Shown here in pieces: positions 27,089-36,891 of a DNA stretch of 64,000 nucleotides. The notes under the pieces are model-generated. The model was not told the DNA's origin. It did not search any database and was given only the letters and a program-made list of their open reading frames with translations. The stretch is from Halalkalibacillus sediminis (GTDB taxonomy: Bacteria > Bacillota > Bacilli > Bacillales > Alkalibacillaceae), in NCBI RefSeq assembly GCF_002844535.1, contig NZ_PJNH01000001.1, forward strand, positions 434,001 to 498,000. The letters are read 5' to 3'. The position numbers and the translations under genes are program-made. The stretch's first letter is position 1; the number at the start of each line of letters is the position of its first letter.

Positions 27089-27358
27089 ATGAGTCCAGAT
27101 ATGGTCATTTCACTAGCCGAAAGAGGCGTATATACGATTTTGATAGTTGTTGGGCCGTTACTGATTCTAGCCTTAGGAGTAGGACTTTCAGTTAGTATTT
27201 TTCAGGCAACAACTCAGATTCAAGAACAAACTCTAGCATTTATCCCGAAAATAGTTGCTGTTTTTATTGGGATTGTCTTTCTTGGCCCTTGGATGTTGCA
27301 AAGAATGATTGAATTTACTATCAATATTTTTAATAGCATCAGCCAAGTAGCGAGTTAG
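27089..27358 (+). CDS. fliQ: Flagellar type III export gate protein FliQ
   Basis: It has 89 residues and two membrane helices (about 16-40 and 50-74), with the conserved VSIFQATTQIQEQTLAFIPKI between them. It forms the outer layer of the FliPQR channel. It lies one base before fliR, so the two are translationally linked. Confidence 0.95.
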   Translation: MSPDMVISLAERGVYTILIVVGPLLILALGVGLSVSIFQATTQIQEQTLAFIPKIVAVFIGIVFLGPWMLQRMIEFTINIFNSISQVAS

Positions 27359-27359
27359 C

Positions 27360-28139
27360 ATGCTGGAACTTATCGATTATGCCCGTTTACCGGGGTTTTT
27401 CCTCATCGTTGCTAGGATAGCTGGATTTTTCATGTTGGTTCCGTTTTTCGCTTACCGAACAATTCCAATGATGCATAGAGTTGGCTTGGTTATCACCTTA
27501 GCGTGGGTCATGTATTTTGCGGTAGACGTGCCTTTGTTCATCTTAAATGGAGAATTTTTCATTCTATTTTTGAAGGAATTGACTGTGGGTCTTTTCTTGG
27601 GATTGGTTGCCTATATAATTATATCAGCTGTACAAATTGCAGGTGGTTTCATTGATTTCCAAATGGGTTTTGCCATAGCAAACATCGTGGACCCACAAAC
27701 TGGTGTGCAGAGTCCGATTGTTGGTCAGTATTTTTATACATTCACGCTTCTTTTTCTTGTAGCGACAAACGCACATCATTTATTGTTGGATGGAATTTTT
27801 TTCAGTTATGAATATATTGGTTTTACAGATTATATTCCAATCGGGGATGAATCATTTCCTACATATGCCATTCAAACATTCAGTGCAATGTTCATCATCG
27901 CTTTTCAGATGTCTATTCCTATTGTAGGTACATTGTTTCTAGTAGATGTAGCTTTGGGTATGATCGCTAGAGCAGTCCCGCAAGTTAACGTATTTGTGGT
28001 AGGTTTGCCACTGAAAATTTTAGTGAGTTTTCTAGCACTGTTTGTGTCGTTCGGTCTTTTTTCAATACTTTTGACAAATCTGTTTGAGTTGATGTTCATG
28101 TCTATGAGGGACTTACTTCGGGTAATGGGAGGCGCTTAA
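27360..28139 (+). CDS. fliR: Flagellar type III export gate protein FliR
   Basis: It has 259 residues with six or so hydrophobic helices. Conserved parts are RIAGFFMLVPFF, the FLGLVAYIIISAVQIAGGFIDFQMGF region and QVNVFVVGLPLKI. It completes the FliPQR channel. The stop is directly followed by the flhB ATG (1-base gap). Confidence 0.95.
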   Translation: MLELIDYARLPGFFLIVARIAGFFMLVPFFAYRTIPMMHRVGLVITLAWVMYFAVDVPLFILNGEFFILFLKELTVGLFLGLVAYIIISAVQIAGGFIDFQMGFAIANIVDPQTGVQSPIVGQYFYTFTLLFLVATNAHHLLLDGIFFSYEYIGFTDYIPIGDESFPTYAIQTFSAMFIIAFQMSIPIVGTLFLVDVALGMIARAVPQVNVFVVGLPLKILVSFLALFVSFGLFSILLTNLFELMFMSMRDLLRVMGGA

Positions 28140-28140
28140 T

Positions 28141-29229
28141 ATGGATTTGCTACGGTTGGACTTACAATTTTTCAATCAAGGCCAAGAGAAAACCGAGAGA
28201 GCGACTCCTAAAAAAAGAGAAGACTCTAGAAAAAAGGGGCAAGTCGCTAAAAGTCAAGACATTGTAACTGCTCTCATGTTGTTTTTTGTTTTTATTTTCC
28301 TGATGGTGTTCGGCAGCTTCATGGGTGAAACTTTAACAGGAATTTATACATATAGTTTTACGGAATTCATTCATTGGGATCTAACTGCATTTAATGTGGA
28401 ACGTGTACTCTTCGAGATGACGATTGAAGCAGTTAAGATTGTTGCTCCAATAATGGCGGTAGCGTTACTGGCCGCTTTTGCAGCGACCTATATGCAAATA
28501 GGCTTCCTATTTACAGGTGAACCACTTAAATTCGATCTTAAGAAAATTGACCCGATCAAGGGCTTCAAAAGAATTTTTTCAGCTAGAGCATTAGTAGAGT
28601 TTTTGAAGTCATTATTTAAGATTATCGCGATTGGAGCTGTATGTTTCGGTTTAATCTGGTGGAATAAAGACGAAATGATGATGCTTTCAATGAAGAATTT
28701 GAGCTCATCTGTAGCTTTCTTTGGTCAACTCACCATATTGATGGGAATTTCCACATCTTTAATTTTAATGTTTTTAGCGATACCTGACTATGTCTATCAA
28801 CGTTATGATTATGAAAAGAATATTAAAATGTCTAAACAGGATGTCAAAGATGAGAACAAAAACATTGAAGGCGATCCGCTAATTAAGTCAAGAATGAAAG
28901 AACGCCAAAGACAAATGGCTCAGCAGCGAATGATGAGTGAGGTACCGAGTGCTGATGTCGTCATAACTAACCCGACACATTATTCAATTGCTTTGAAATA
29001 TGATGAGGATCGTTCAGAGGCTCCTTATATTGTCGCTAAAGGCGTAGATTATATTGCATTTAAAATAAGAGAAGTAGCTAATGCAAATGGAGTTATGCGT
29101 ATTGAGAATCGTCCACTAGCGCGAGGTTTATATGATTCCGCAGAAATTGGCGACGATATCCCAGAAGAATTTTTCCAAGCAGTTGCTGAAGTTTTAGCGT
29201 ATGTTTACAGTTTAGAGAAGAAAGTATAA
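28141..29229 (+). CDS. flhB: Flagellar type III export switch protein FlhB
   Basis: It controls substrate class by autocleavage of its cytoplasmic tail. It has 362 residues. The N-terminal KTERATPKKREDSRKKGQVAKS motif is followed by four membrane helices (about 35-215). The cleavage site is Asn277-Pro278-Thr279-His280, inside TNPTHYSIALKY. The C-terminal half is paralogous to ylqH near the window start. Confidence 0.96.
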   Translation: MDLLRLDLQFFNQGQEKTERATPKKREDSRKKGQVAKSQDIVTALMLFFVFIFLMVFGSFMGETLTGIYTYSFTEFIHWDLTAFNVERVLFEMTIEAVKIVAPIMAVALLAAFAATYMQIGFLFTGEPLKFDLKKIDPIKGFKRIFSARALVEFLKSLFKIIAIGAVCFGLIWWNKDEMMMLSMKNLSSSVAFFGQLTILMGISTSLILMFLAIPDYVYQRYDYEKNIKMSKQDVKDENKNIEGDPLIKSRMKERQRQMAQQRMMSEVPSADVVITNPTHYSIALKYDEDRSEAPYIVAKGVDYIAFKIREVANANGVMRIENRPLARGLYDSAEIGDDIPEEFFQAVAEVLAYVYSLEKKV

Positions 29230-29252
29230 GCAAGAACAGAGGAGTATAAAGT

Positions 29253-31289
29253 ATGTCAGCTAAGGACCTAACCGTATTAATAGGAGTTATTCTAATAATC
29301 GTGATGCTCGTAATTCCACTTCCAGGTGGTTTACTGAGCTTTTTAATCCTGATCAACATCTCTCTAGCGTTGATTGTTATCTTGGTTACGATGAACACGC
29401 AAGAACCCTTGGACTTTGCTATTTTTCCTTCTCTATTATTACTTTTAACATTGTTTCGATTAGGATTGAATGTGTCAACAACGAGATCTATACTTTCTGA
29501 AGCTGAAGCTGGAGGTGTAATCGAAACCTTTGGTAATTTCGTAACCGGTGGGAATCCTTTCGTCGGTTTCGTTATATTCTTAATTCTCGTAATTATCCAG
29601 TTCATCGTTATTACAAAAGGTGCTGAACGTGTATCTGAGGTTGCTGCTCGTTTCACTTTAGATGCGATGCCAGGTAAACAGATGAGTATCGATGCTGATC
29701 TGAACGCAGGCATGATTACTGAACAGCAAGCTAAAGAACGTCGTGAAAAAATTGAAAATGAAGCAGATTTTTATGGGGCAATGGATGGTGCCAGCAAATT
29801 CGTTAAAGGTGATGCGATTGCAGGTATAGTCATTGTCTTAGTTAATATCATCTTTGGTTTTATTATCGGAATGACTCAGTTCGGGTTATCTTTCAGTGAA
29901 ACTGTAGATGTATTTTTACGTTTAACTGTTGGTGATGGTCTTGTATCACAAATACCTGCTCTTTTGATAGCTACGGCTACAGGTATTATTGTAACTAGAG
30001 TAGCTGCAGAAGGAAATCTATCACATGATGTGACGACGCAACTATTCCGTTATCCTAAATTGCTATATATAGCGGCCGGAACTGTATTCTTCTTAGGTTT
30101 CACTCCAATTAATTTTGGTTTGACTACAACTATAGCTGCATTACTAGCGTTTGGAGGATTTTATATCAACCGTGCACAACAAAAACAGGAAGATATTCAG
30201 GAACAATTTGAAGAGGAAGCTGATGAATCGAAAGAGATTACCTCTCCGGAAAATGTTGTTCAGCTATTAAACATGGATCCGATAGAGTTCGAGTTTGGGT
30301 ATGCATTAATTCCAATCGCAGACGCGAATCAAGGTGGGGATTTATTGGATCGTATTGTTATGATCCGTAGACAACTAGCACTCGAGCTCGGAGTAGTGAT
30401 ACCTGTTGTTAGAATACGAGATAACATTCAACTGAACCCGAATGAATATCAACTGAAAATCAAAGGAAATGAAGTAGCTAAAGGTGAATTATATATGAAT
30501 CATTATTTGGCTATGAGCCCTGGAATAGAAGATGATTCAATTGATGGAATTGAAACAATTGAACCTGCTTTCGGCTTACCAGCTAAATGGGTTAGCGAAG
30601 AGATGAAAGATGAAGCAGAACTCTCCGGCTATACAGTAGTAGATCCACCATCTGTCGTTTCTACTCATATTACAGAAGTCATCAAAAAACAGGCTAGTAA
30701 ATTGCTAGGACGACAGGAAACGCAACAACTTATCGATCACTTGAAGGAAAGTTATCCTATTTTAGTAGACGAAGTAACTCCTGATCCATTAGCGGTTGGA
30801 GAAGTACAGAAAATCCTAGGTAAGCTTCTAGATGAACAAGTGTCAATAAGGAATATGCCAATCATATTTGAAACCTTAGCTGATTACGGGAAGATGACAA
30901 ACGATACAGATTTACTTGCTGAATATTGTAGACAAGCTTTATCTGCGCAAATCACGAAACAATACGCAAGTGAAAATTATGATATGAAAGTTATTACGGT
31001 ATCGCCACAAGTGGAAAAGAAGATTGCAGATCATGTCCAGCAAACAGAACACGGTAATTATATTTCCATGGATCCTGAAACTCAGCAAAGAATAATTGAA
31101 GCGGTACAGCAGCAAGTAAATCAATCATTTGTCCAAGAAGGCTCACCTGTTGTACTTTGTTCTCCTGCAGTAAGGATGTACTTAAAACAGTTAATCGGTA
31201 GATTCTTACCAGATGTCGTCGTGTTATCATACAACGAATTAGAACCAGATTTAGAAGTAGAGAGCGCTGGGGTGGTGAACGTATCATGA
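29253..31289 (+). CDS. flhA: Flagellar type III export gate protein FlhA
   Basis: The largest gate protein, with a likely proton-coupled role and a cytoplasmic ring that docks chaperone-substrate complexes. It has 678 residues. The membrane half (about 1-310) contains LTLFRLGLNVSTTRSIL and the FHIPEP-type loop with RFTLDAMPGKQMSIDADLNAG. The cytoplasmic half (about 330-678) ends VVVLSYNELEPD. It overlaps flhF by four bases. A 206-codon antisense open frame over its 5' end is a shadow. Confidence 0.96.
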   Translation: MSAKDLTVLIGVILIIVMLVIPLPGGLLSFLILINISLALIVILVTMNTQEPLDFAIFPSLLLLLTLFRLGLNVSTTRSILSEAEAGGVIETFGNFVTGGNPFVGFVIFLILVIIQFIVITKGAERVSEVAARFTLDAMPGKQMSIDADLNAGMITEQQAKERREKIENEADFYGAMDGASKFVKGDAIAGIVIVLVNIIFGFIIGMTQFGLSFSETVDVFLRLTVGDGLVSQIPALLIATATGIIVTRVAAEGNLSHDVTTQLFRYPKLLYIAAGTVFFLGFTPINFGLTTTIAALLAFGGFYINRAQQKQEDIQEQFEEEADESKEITSPENVVQLLNMDPIEFEFGYALIPIADANQGGDLLDRIVMIRRQLALELGVVIPVVRIRDNIQLNPNEYQLKIKGNEVAKGELYMNHYLAMSPGIEDDSIDGIETIEPAFGLPAKWVSEEMKDEAELSGYTVVDPPSVVSTHITEVIKKQASKLLGRQETQQLIDHLKESYPILVDEVTPDPLAVGEVQKILGKLLDEQVSIRNMPIIFETLADYGKMTNDTDLLAEYCRQALSAQITKQYASENYDMKVITVSPQVEKKIADHVQQTEHGNYISMDPETQQRIIEAVQQQVNQSFVQEGSPVVLCSPAVRMYLKQLIGRFLPDVVVLSYNELEPDLEVESAGVVNVS

Positions 31290-32416
31290 AGGTAAAAAAA
31301 TTCACAGCACCAACAATGCCTGAAGCAATGAAAACAGTGCGTCGAGAATTAGGTCAAACTGCGGTCATCCTTGATTCAAGAGAAAAGAAATCAAAAGGTC
31401 TGTTAGGTATGTTTCAGAAGAAACAAATAGAAGTGATCGCCGCTACTGACCCTAACCCAGTACAGAAAAGAAACAAGGGGTCAGAACTGTCGCAGGATCA
31501 ATACAAAGTGGACAAACGACACCAACCTTCTGAACCGTTTCGTAAAAATGAGGAAGATCTTTTAGCTGAAATCAGAAGGTTGAGTGAAAGAGTTGATTCG
31601 GTGAAGAAAGACAACTCGTTTCTTCCAGCACCCATTCTGAATATTCAACAGCAATTGCTTAACCAAGAAATAAAGCAGAACCTTGTGGATGAAATAGTGA
31701 ATGATCTTTTACAGCAATACTACAGTAGCGAAGAAATGTTGAATGAAGAAGACTTGATGGAATCTGTTAAGAAGTATTTATCGAATCAAATGAATGATAG
31801 CTTTTCCTCTATGCAAATTGGAGACTCCAAACATGTTTATCTTTTCGGTCCCACAGGTGTTGGTAAAACGACGACCTTGGCAAAATTGGCTGCAACAGCT
31901 TCTATAAATGAAGGTAAGCGAGTTGCGTTCATAACCCTTGACACTTATAGAATTGCAGCGATTGAACAACTGAAAACATATGCAAAGATTCTGAATGTCC
32001 CAATCGAAGTTGCTTACAATCAGGAGGATTTAAAGGCTGCTAAAGAAAAGTTTAAAGACTTTGATATGGTACTCGTCGATTCTGCAGGAAGAAATTATCA
32101 TAAAAAAGAATATATCGATCAAGTAAAAGAATTGATTGATTTTACCGATGACGATCAATTGTTTTGTGTTCTCTCACTAACTTCTAAAGAAAAAGATTTG
32201 CAACAAATCTATCAAAAGTTCTCAGACTTGCCGATAAATAAAGTAATATTCACAAAAGCTGATGAAACATCTCAATTCGGATCGATTTATAATTTGTGGA
32301 GTGAATATAGCTTTGAAATCTCATATATTACACATGGTCAAAACGTACCTGATGATTTTAAAAAGGCTACAAGTGACTTAGTGGTAGATATGTTAGTAGG
32401 TGAACATAAGTGGTGA
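31286..32416 (+). CDS. flhF: Flagellar SRP-like GTPase FlhF
   Basis: A GTPase that specifies flagellar number and position. It has 376 residues: an N-terminal basic B-domain starting MKVKKFTAPTMPEAMKTVRRELG, a helical N-domain, and the G-domain. The P-loop is GPTGVGKT at 188-195, followed by TLDTYRIAAIEQL and DMVLVDSAGRN. It belongs to the same class as Ffh and FtsY. It overlaps flhG by 7 bases. Confidence 0.95.
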   Translation: MKVKKFTAPTMPEAMKTVRRELGQTAVILDSREKKSKGLLGMFQKKQIEVIAATDPNPVQKRNKGSELSQDQYKVDKRHQPSEPFRKNEEDLLAEIRRLSERVDSVKKDNSFLPAPILNIQQQLLNQEIKQNLVDEIVNDLLQQYYSSEEMLNEEDLMESVKKYLSNQMNDSFSSMQIGDSKHVYLFGPTGVGKTTTLAKLAATASINEGKRVAFITLDTYRIAAIEQLKTYAKILNVPIEVAYNQEDLKAAKEKFKDFDMVLVDSAGRNYHKKEYIDQVKELIDFTDDDQLFCVLSLTSKEKDLQQIYQKFSDLPINKVIFTKADETSQFGSIYNLWSEYSFEISYITHGQNVPDDFKKATSDLVVDMLVGEHKW

Positions 32417-33282
32417 TGGACCAAGCCCATGAGTTGCGAAAAAGAATGAAGGTTGAGGATAACACCGATGAAGCCCATACGATTGGGATTTTCAGTGGTA
32501 AAGGCGGAGTTGGTAAGTCTAATTTTGCGCTTAATTTTTCGATTGGTTTGGCAAAGCAAGGGAAGAAAGTGCTTATCTTTGATTTGGATATAGGTATGGG
32601 GAATATTGATATTCTACTTGGCTTGTATCCAAAGCAATCATTAGCAACCATGTTGCAGAGTAATTTAGATATCTCTGATATTATAGAGAAAGGGCCAAGC
32701 AATTTGTCCTATATCTCTGGTGGTACTGCTCTCTCTGATTTCTTCCATTTAAGCGAAGAACAACTTGATTATTTTACTGAGCAGTTATCAGTGGTAAGCG
32801 AAGCTTATGACTATATTATTTTTGACTTAGGTGCAGGTATGAGTGAAGAACATCTCATGTTTTTAGCTATGACCGATGAGTGCTTTGTAGTTTCTACTAC
32901 AGAACCTACTTCGATTACAGATGCCTATGCAGCTATGAAACATTTACTTGCAGAACAACCTAAAGCTAATATATCTCTATTGGTCAATCGAGTTGCTAAT
33001 AAGGATGAAGCAGATCTTGTGTTTAACAGGTTACATACAGTAGTTGAAAAGTTCTTAGGATATCAATTGAATTTACTCGGAAGTCTCCCAGATGATTCAG
33101 CGATGACTGAAGCGGTTAAAAATCAGACGCCTTTCTATATCCACAACAGTAGATCCAAATTAAGTAAAACGATGGGAAAGATGGTCTTGGATTACCTAGT
33201 GAAAAGGAATGATGAACCAGCAGAGTCCTCAGGTGGTTTTGTTTCTAAATTCAAGAGTATTTTTAATAGAAAGGTAGATTGA
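32410..33282 (+). CDS. flhG: Flagellar number regulator FlhG (MinD-like ATPase)
   Basis: A MinD/ParA-type ATPase that stimulates FlhF and helps place basal bodies. It has about 290 residues. An N-terminal DQAHELRKRMK activation helix is followed by the deviant Walker A motif SGKGGVGKS and IFDLDIGMGNIDILLG. The start is uncertain: GTG 32410 has the best distance (7) from AGGTG at 32398-32402, but GTG 32413 and ATG 32416 are close and in frame. Confidence 0.93.
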   Translation: MVMDQAHELRKRMKVEDNTDEAHTIGIFSGKGGVGKSNFALNFSIGLAKQGKKVLIFDLDIGMGNIDILLGLYPKQSLATMLQSNLDISDIIEKGPSNLSYISGGTALSDFFHLSEEQLDYFTEQLSVVSEAYDYIIFDLGAGMSEEHLMFLAMTDECFVVSTTEPTSITDAYAAMKHLLAEQPKANISLLVNRVANKDEADLVFNRLHTVVEKFLGYQLNLLGSLPDDSAMTEAVKNQTPFYIHNSRSKLSKTMGKMVLDYLVKRNDEPAESSGGFVSKFKSIFNRKVD

Positions 33283-33283
33283 T

Positions 33284-34345
33284 TTGTCTAACACCCGAGT
33301 ATTAGTCATAGATGATTCGGCCTTCATGAGAAAAATGATTTCAGATATGATCAACCAAGCTGAAGGTTTAGAAGTCATTGATACAGCTAGAAATGGCAAA
33401 ATAGGCATTGAAAAGGTTCATAAGTTGAAACCTGATGTGGTCACCTTAGATATTGAGATGCCGGTAATGGATGGATTAACTGCATTGGAATCTATCATGG
33501 AAGAGTACCCTACCCCTGTAATCATGTTATCAAGTTTGACCCAAGCAGGAGCTGACTCCACGATTCGAGCACTAGAATTGGGAGCTATTGATTTTATCTC
33601 TAAGCCTTCTGGCGCTATTTCACTGGATATAGATAAGGTTGCAGAGGATATTGTACAGAAGGTTGCTTCGGCAGCGTCATCAAATTTTACAGTGTTACCT
33701 AAAAGAAAAGACACGGTTCATTCACAAGACAATCTTAGAAAATTGAAAAAATCACTTCTATATAAAAAATCAATCGTGGCAATTGGAGTCTCCACAGGTG
33801 GCCCAAGAGCCTTACAAATGGTCTTAAGAGAATTACCGAAAGATTTTCCGGCTCCTATCGTTATTGCTCAACATATGCCTCCAAGATTTACAAAATCGTT
33901 AGCAGATCGCTTGGATAAATTGTCGGATGTAAAGGTGAAAGAGGCTGAACACGGGGATGTCCTAAAACCTGGAACAGTTTATATAGCTCCGGGAGGAACT
34001 CATCTGACAGTCGATTCATCAAAAACTTCATTAACCCTAAGTGTCGATGATCGAACTCCATCATTTATGGGACACAAACCATCCGTGAATTACTTGTTTC
34101 AGTCATTAGCAGAAATAAAAAACACAAATAAGGTCTTGTTGGTATTGACTGGGATGGGAAATGACGGTACTGAAGGTGCCAAGAAATTGAAAAGTGCAGA
34201 TCCTTCAACACTAATTGTTGCTGAATCAAACAAAAGCGCAACAATTTTCGGGATGCCAAGGTCAATCATTGAGCATGTAGGCGCAGACTATATTTCTTCT
34301 ATAGAGCAAATGACAGAAACTTTAAACGAAATTGTAAATCCGTAA
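33284..34345 (+). CDS. cheB: Chemotaxis response regulator / methylesterase CheB (TTG start)
   Basis: It removes methyl groups from chemoreceptors and deamidates them. It has 353 residues. The receiver domain phosphoacceptor is Asp56 in TLDIEMPVMDG, and the C-terminal methylesterase has catalytic Ser170 in IGVSTGGPRAL, His in IAQHMPPRF, and Asp in TGMGNDGTEG. It starts with TTG 33284, with AAGGT at 33271-33275. The next gene, cheA, also starts with TTG. Confidence 0.95.
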   Translation: MSNTRVLVIDDSAFMRKMISDMINQAEGLEVIDTARNGKIGIEKVHKLKPDVVTLDIEMPVMDGLTALESIMEEYPTPVIMLSSLTQAGADSTIRALELGAIDFISKPSGAISLDIDKVAEDIVQKVASAASSNFTVLPKRKDTVHSQDNLRKLKKSLLYKKSIVAIGVSTGGPRALQMVLRELPKDFPAPIVIAQHMPPRFTKSLADRLDKLSDVKVKEAEHGDVLKPGTVYIAPGGTHLTVDSSKTSLTLSVDDRTPSFMGHKPSVNYLFQSLAEIKNTNKVLLVLTGMGNDGTEGAKKLKSADPSTLIVAESNKSATIFGMPRSIIEHVGADYISSIEQMTETLNEIVNP

Positions 34346-34357
34346 GGGGGGCTTACT

Positions 34358-36379
34358 TTGGATACAACTCAGTATTTAGAGGTATTTATTGATGAAAGTA
34401 AAGAGAATTTACAGGTAGTGAACGATAAACTTTTGGAATTAGAAAAGGAACCTGCAGATCTTAGTATTGTAAATGAAATTTTTCGTTCTGCACACACACT
34501 TAAGGGAATGTCAGCAACAATGGGCTACGAAGATTTGGCCGATCTGACTCATAAACTTGAGAATGTCTTAGATGCAGTCAGAAATGAACAGATAAACGTA
34601 TCTGCTGAAATGCTTGATGTATTGCTTGAATCTGTAGAGTATTTAGAAGAAATGATCATGGATATTGCTGGTGGTGGCGAGGGTAGTAAAGATGTCAGTT
34701 CAATCGTACATAATTTGCAGTTAATTGAAGCTGGTGAATCACTTTCAACTGGAACTGAATCAAAACCAGAAAGCGGCAGTACTAAAAACGGGTCTACCCT
34801 TTCCTTCGATCAATTTGAGCAAACAGTTTTGAAACAAGCAAAGGCTGATCAACAACATATTTTCCATATCAAAATATCTTTACAAGATGATTGTCTACTT
34901 AAAGCTGCACGAGTTTATATGGTCTTTGAAGTTCTGGGACAGGACGGAGAGGTGATAAAATCACTACCCACTGTCGAAGAGTTGGAAGATGAAAATTTTG
35001 ATGAGAGTTTTGAAGTCGTCTATATCACGAAAGAGTCTCCAGAAGAAATCGAAGCAAAGGTGAAAAAAGTTTCAGAAATCAACGAAGTATCTGTTTCACT
35101 CTTTGATTTGGATGCTTCAAATGAGCCAGATGAGAAATCAATAGATGACTCTAAAGTACAATCCAAACAAAAAAAGAAAAGTACTCAATCGAAAGATGAA
35201 ACAAATGAACCTCAAAAAAAGCAAGCTGTTTCAAATAAAACCATTCGTGTAAATATTGAGCGATTAGATGTATTAATGAACCTTTTCGAAGAATTAGTTA
35301 TTGATCGTGGACGTTTAGAACAAATTTCTCAGGAATTAGATCATAACGACCTAAAAGGTACAGTAGAGCACATGTCAAGAATCTCAGGAGATTTACAGAA
35401 TATCATCCTTACTATGCGCATGGTTCCAATCGATCAAGTTTTCAACCGGTTTCCAAGAATGGTTCGTCAACTTGCTAGAGACCTCGGTAAAGACATAGAG
35501 CTTGAAATCGAGGGTGCGGAGACTGAGCTAGATCGAACAGTTATAGATGAAATCGGAGACCCACTCGTTCACTTGATCCGAAACGCTATTGATCACGGGA
35601 TTGAAATGCCGGAGGAACGCAAGAAGAATGGTAAAAGTGAAACAGGAAACTTATTACTGAAGGCTTACCATAGTGGTAACCATGTATTCGTGGAAATCAA
35701 AGATAACGGTCAAGGAATCAATCGTGAGAAAGTATTAGAAAAAGCTATTTCAAATGGCGTGGTTACAGACGAACAGGCTGATGGAATGAGCCAAAATCAA
35801 GTAAACGAATTAATCATGGCAAGCGGTTTTTCCACTGCGGATCAAATCTCTGATATTTCTGGCAGAGGTGTTGGGTTAGATGTAGTGAAAAATACGATTG
35901 AATCTTTGGGTGGTTCGATCAGTATCGATTCCGAGTATGGCGTAGGAACCACATTCTCTATTCAGCTCCCTCTGACTCTATCAATTATATCTGTCATGCT
36001 GGTTGTAGTTGAGGAAGAGATTTATGCTGTGCCATTATCATCTATTATTGAAACAGCTGTTATTAAAAAAGAAGAGGTTATGAAAGCCCACAATAAAGAG
36101 GTCATTGATTTTAGGGGAAGCATCGTTCCACTTGTACACCTTTCAGAAGTGTTCGAAGTGAATACGTTAGATGATGACAGTCAACATTATTCGGTAGTTA
36201 TCGTAAGAAAAGGCGATAAGATGGCCGGTTTAGTTGTAGATTCATTCATAGGACAACAAGAAATAGTGTTAAAAGGTTTAGGGAATTATTTGAATGATAT
36301 TTTTGCGATTTCCGGTGCAACAATACTTGGGAATGGTCAAGTCGCTTTGATAATTGATAGTAATGCTCTAATCAAATAA
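34358..36379 (+). CDS. cheA: Chemotaxis histidine kinase CheA (TTG start)
   Basis: It autophosphorylates in response to receptors and passes the phosphate to CheY and CheB. It has 673 residues. P1 phosphoacceptor is His46 in RSAHTLKGMSA, P2 CheY-binding domain lies at about 150-255, and an acidic and Lys-rich linker follows at about 258-290. P3 dimerisation is at about 295-360, P4 kinase has LIRNAIDHGIE, DNGQGI and SGRGVGLDVV boxes, and P5 is a CheW-like domain. AAGGGGGG lies upstream of TTG 34358. Confidence 0.96.
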   Translation: MDTTQYLEVFIDESKENLQVVNDKLLELEKEPADLSIVNEIFRSAHTLKGMSATMGYEDLADLTHKLENVLDAVRNEQINVSAEMLDVLLESVEYLEEMIMDIAGGGEGSKDVSSIVHNLQLIEAGESLSTGTESKPESGSTKNGSTLSFDQFEQTVLKQAKADQQHIFHIKISLQDDCLLKAARVYMVFEVLGQDGEVIKSLPTVEELEDENFDESFEVVYITKESPEEIEAKVKKVSEINEVSVSLFDLDASNEPDEKSIDDSKVQSKQKKKSTQSKDETNEPQKKQAVSNKTIRVNIERLDVLMNLFEELVIDRGRLEQISQELDHNDLKGTVEHMSRISGDLQNIILTMRMVPIDQVFNRFPRMVRQLARDLGKDIELEIEGAETELDRTVIDEIGDPLVHLIRNAIDHGIEMPEERKKNGKSETGNLLLKAYHSGNHVFVEIKDNGQGINREKVLEKAISNGVVTDEQADGMSQNQVNELIMASGFSTADQISDISGRGVGLDVVKNTIESLGGSISIDSEYGVGTTFSIQLPLTLSIISVMLVVVEEEIYAVPLSSIIETAVIKKEEVMKAHNKEVIDFRGSIVPLVHLSEVFEVNTLDDDSQHYSVVIVRKGDKMAGLVVDSFIGQQEIVLKGLGNYLNDIFAISGATILGNGQVALIIDSNALIK

Positions 36380-36393
36380 GGGGGAAGTGGAAG

Positions 36394-36867
36394 ATGAGTG
36401 TAGAAGTTGTGAATGATGTAAAAGTGATTGTTTTTCGACTGAAAGACGAAGAATACGGGGTTCCAGTAGAATATGTGGGTTCAATCGAAAGAATGCAAGA
36501 TATCACTCGCGTTCCACGAGCTCCTAAGTTTGTTAAAGGTGTTATCAACTTAAGAGGAGTCGTTACACCGATCATAGACTTAAGAGAGCGATTCGGTATA
36601 GAAGAATCAACATATTCTGAAAGTACAAGAATTATTATAGTCTCCATCGATGACAAAGATGTAGGAATGATTGTTGATGGAGCAAATGATGTCGTCGATG
36701 TGGCTGAAAGTGACATCGAGCCACCACCTGAGGTAGTGGGTTCAGTAAATGTCGACTACATTCGTGGTGTAGCTAAAATCAATCAACGATTATTGATCTT
36801 GCTCAACCTCGATAAAGTATTATCAAATGATGAAATCAGTGATTTATCAACTGTAGAAAAATCATAA
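36394..36867 (+). CDS. cheW: Chemotaxis coupling protein CheW
   Basis: A coupling protein that links receptors with CheA. It has 157 residues and is a single CheW domain with the conserved RMQDITRVPRAPKFVKGVINLRG segment (split for description) and DLRERF. GGGGGAAG precedes ATG 36394. Confidence 0.96.
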   Translation: MSVEVVNDVKVIVFRLKDEEYGVPVEYVGSIERMQDITRVPRAPKFVKGVINLRGVVTPIIDLRERFGIEESTYSESTRIIIVSIDDKDVGMIVDGANDVVDVAESDIEPPPEVVGSVNVDYIRGVAKINQRLLILLNLDKVLSNDEISDLSTVEKS

Positions 36868-36891
36868 GTTCCGTATTAAAGGGGTTAGCTA

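Noticed and set aside
29093-29713. 206-codon open frame on the minus strand over flhB end and flhA start
   Set aside because: It lies fully antisense to well-conserved flhB/flhA, has no ribosome site or recognisable domain, and reflects codon-position bias of the + strand genes.
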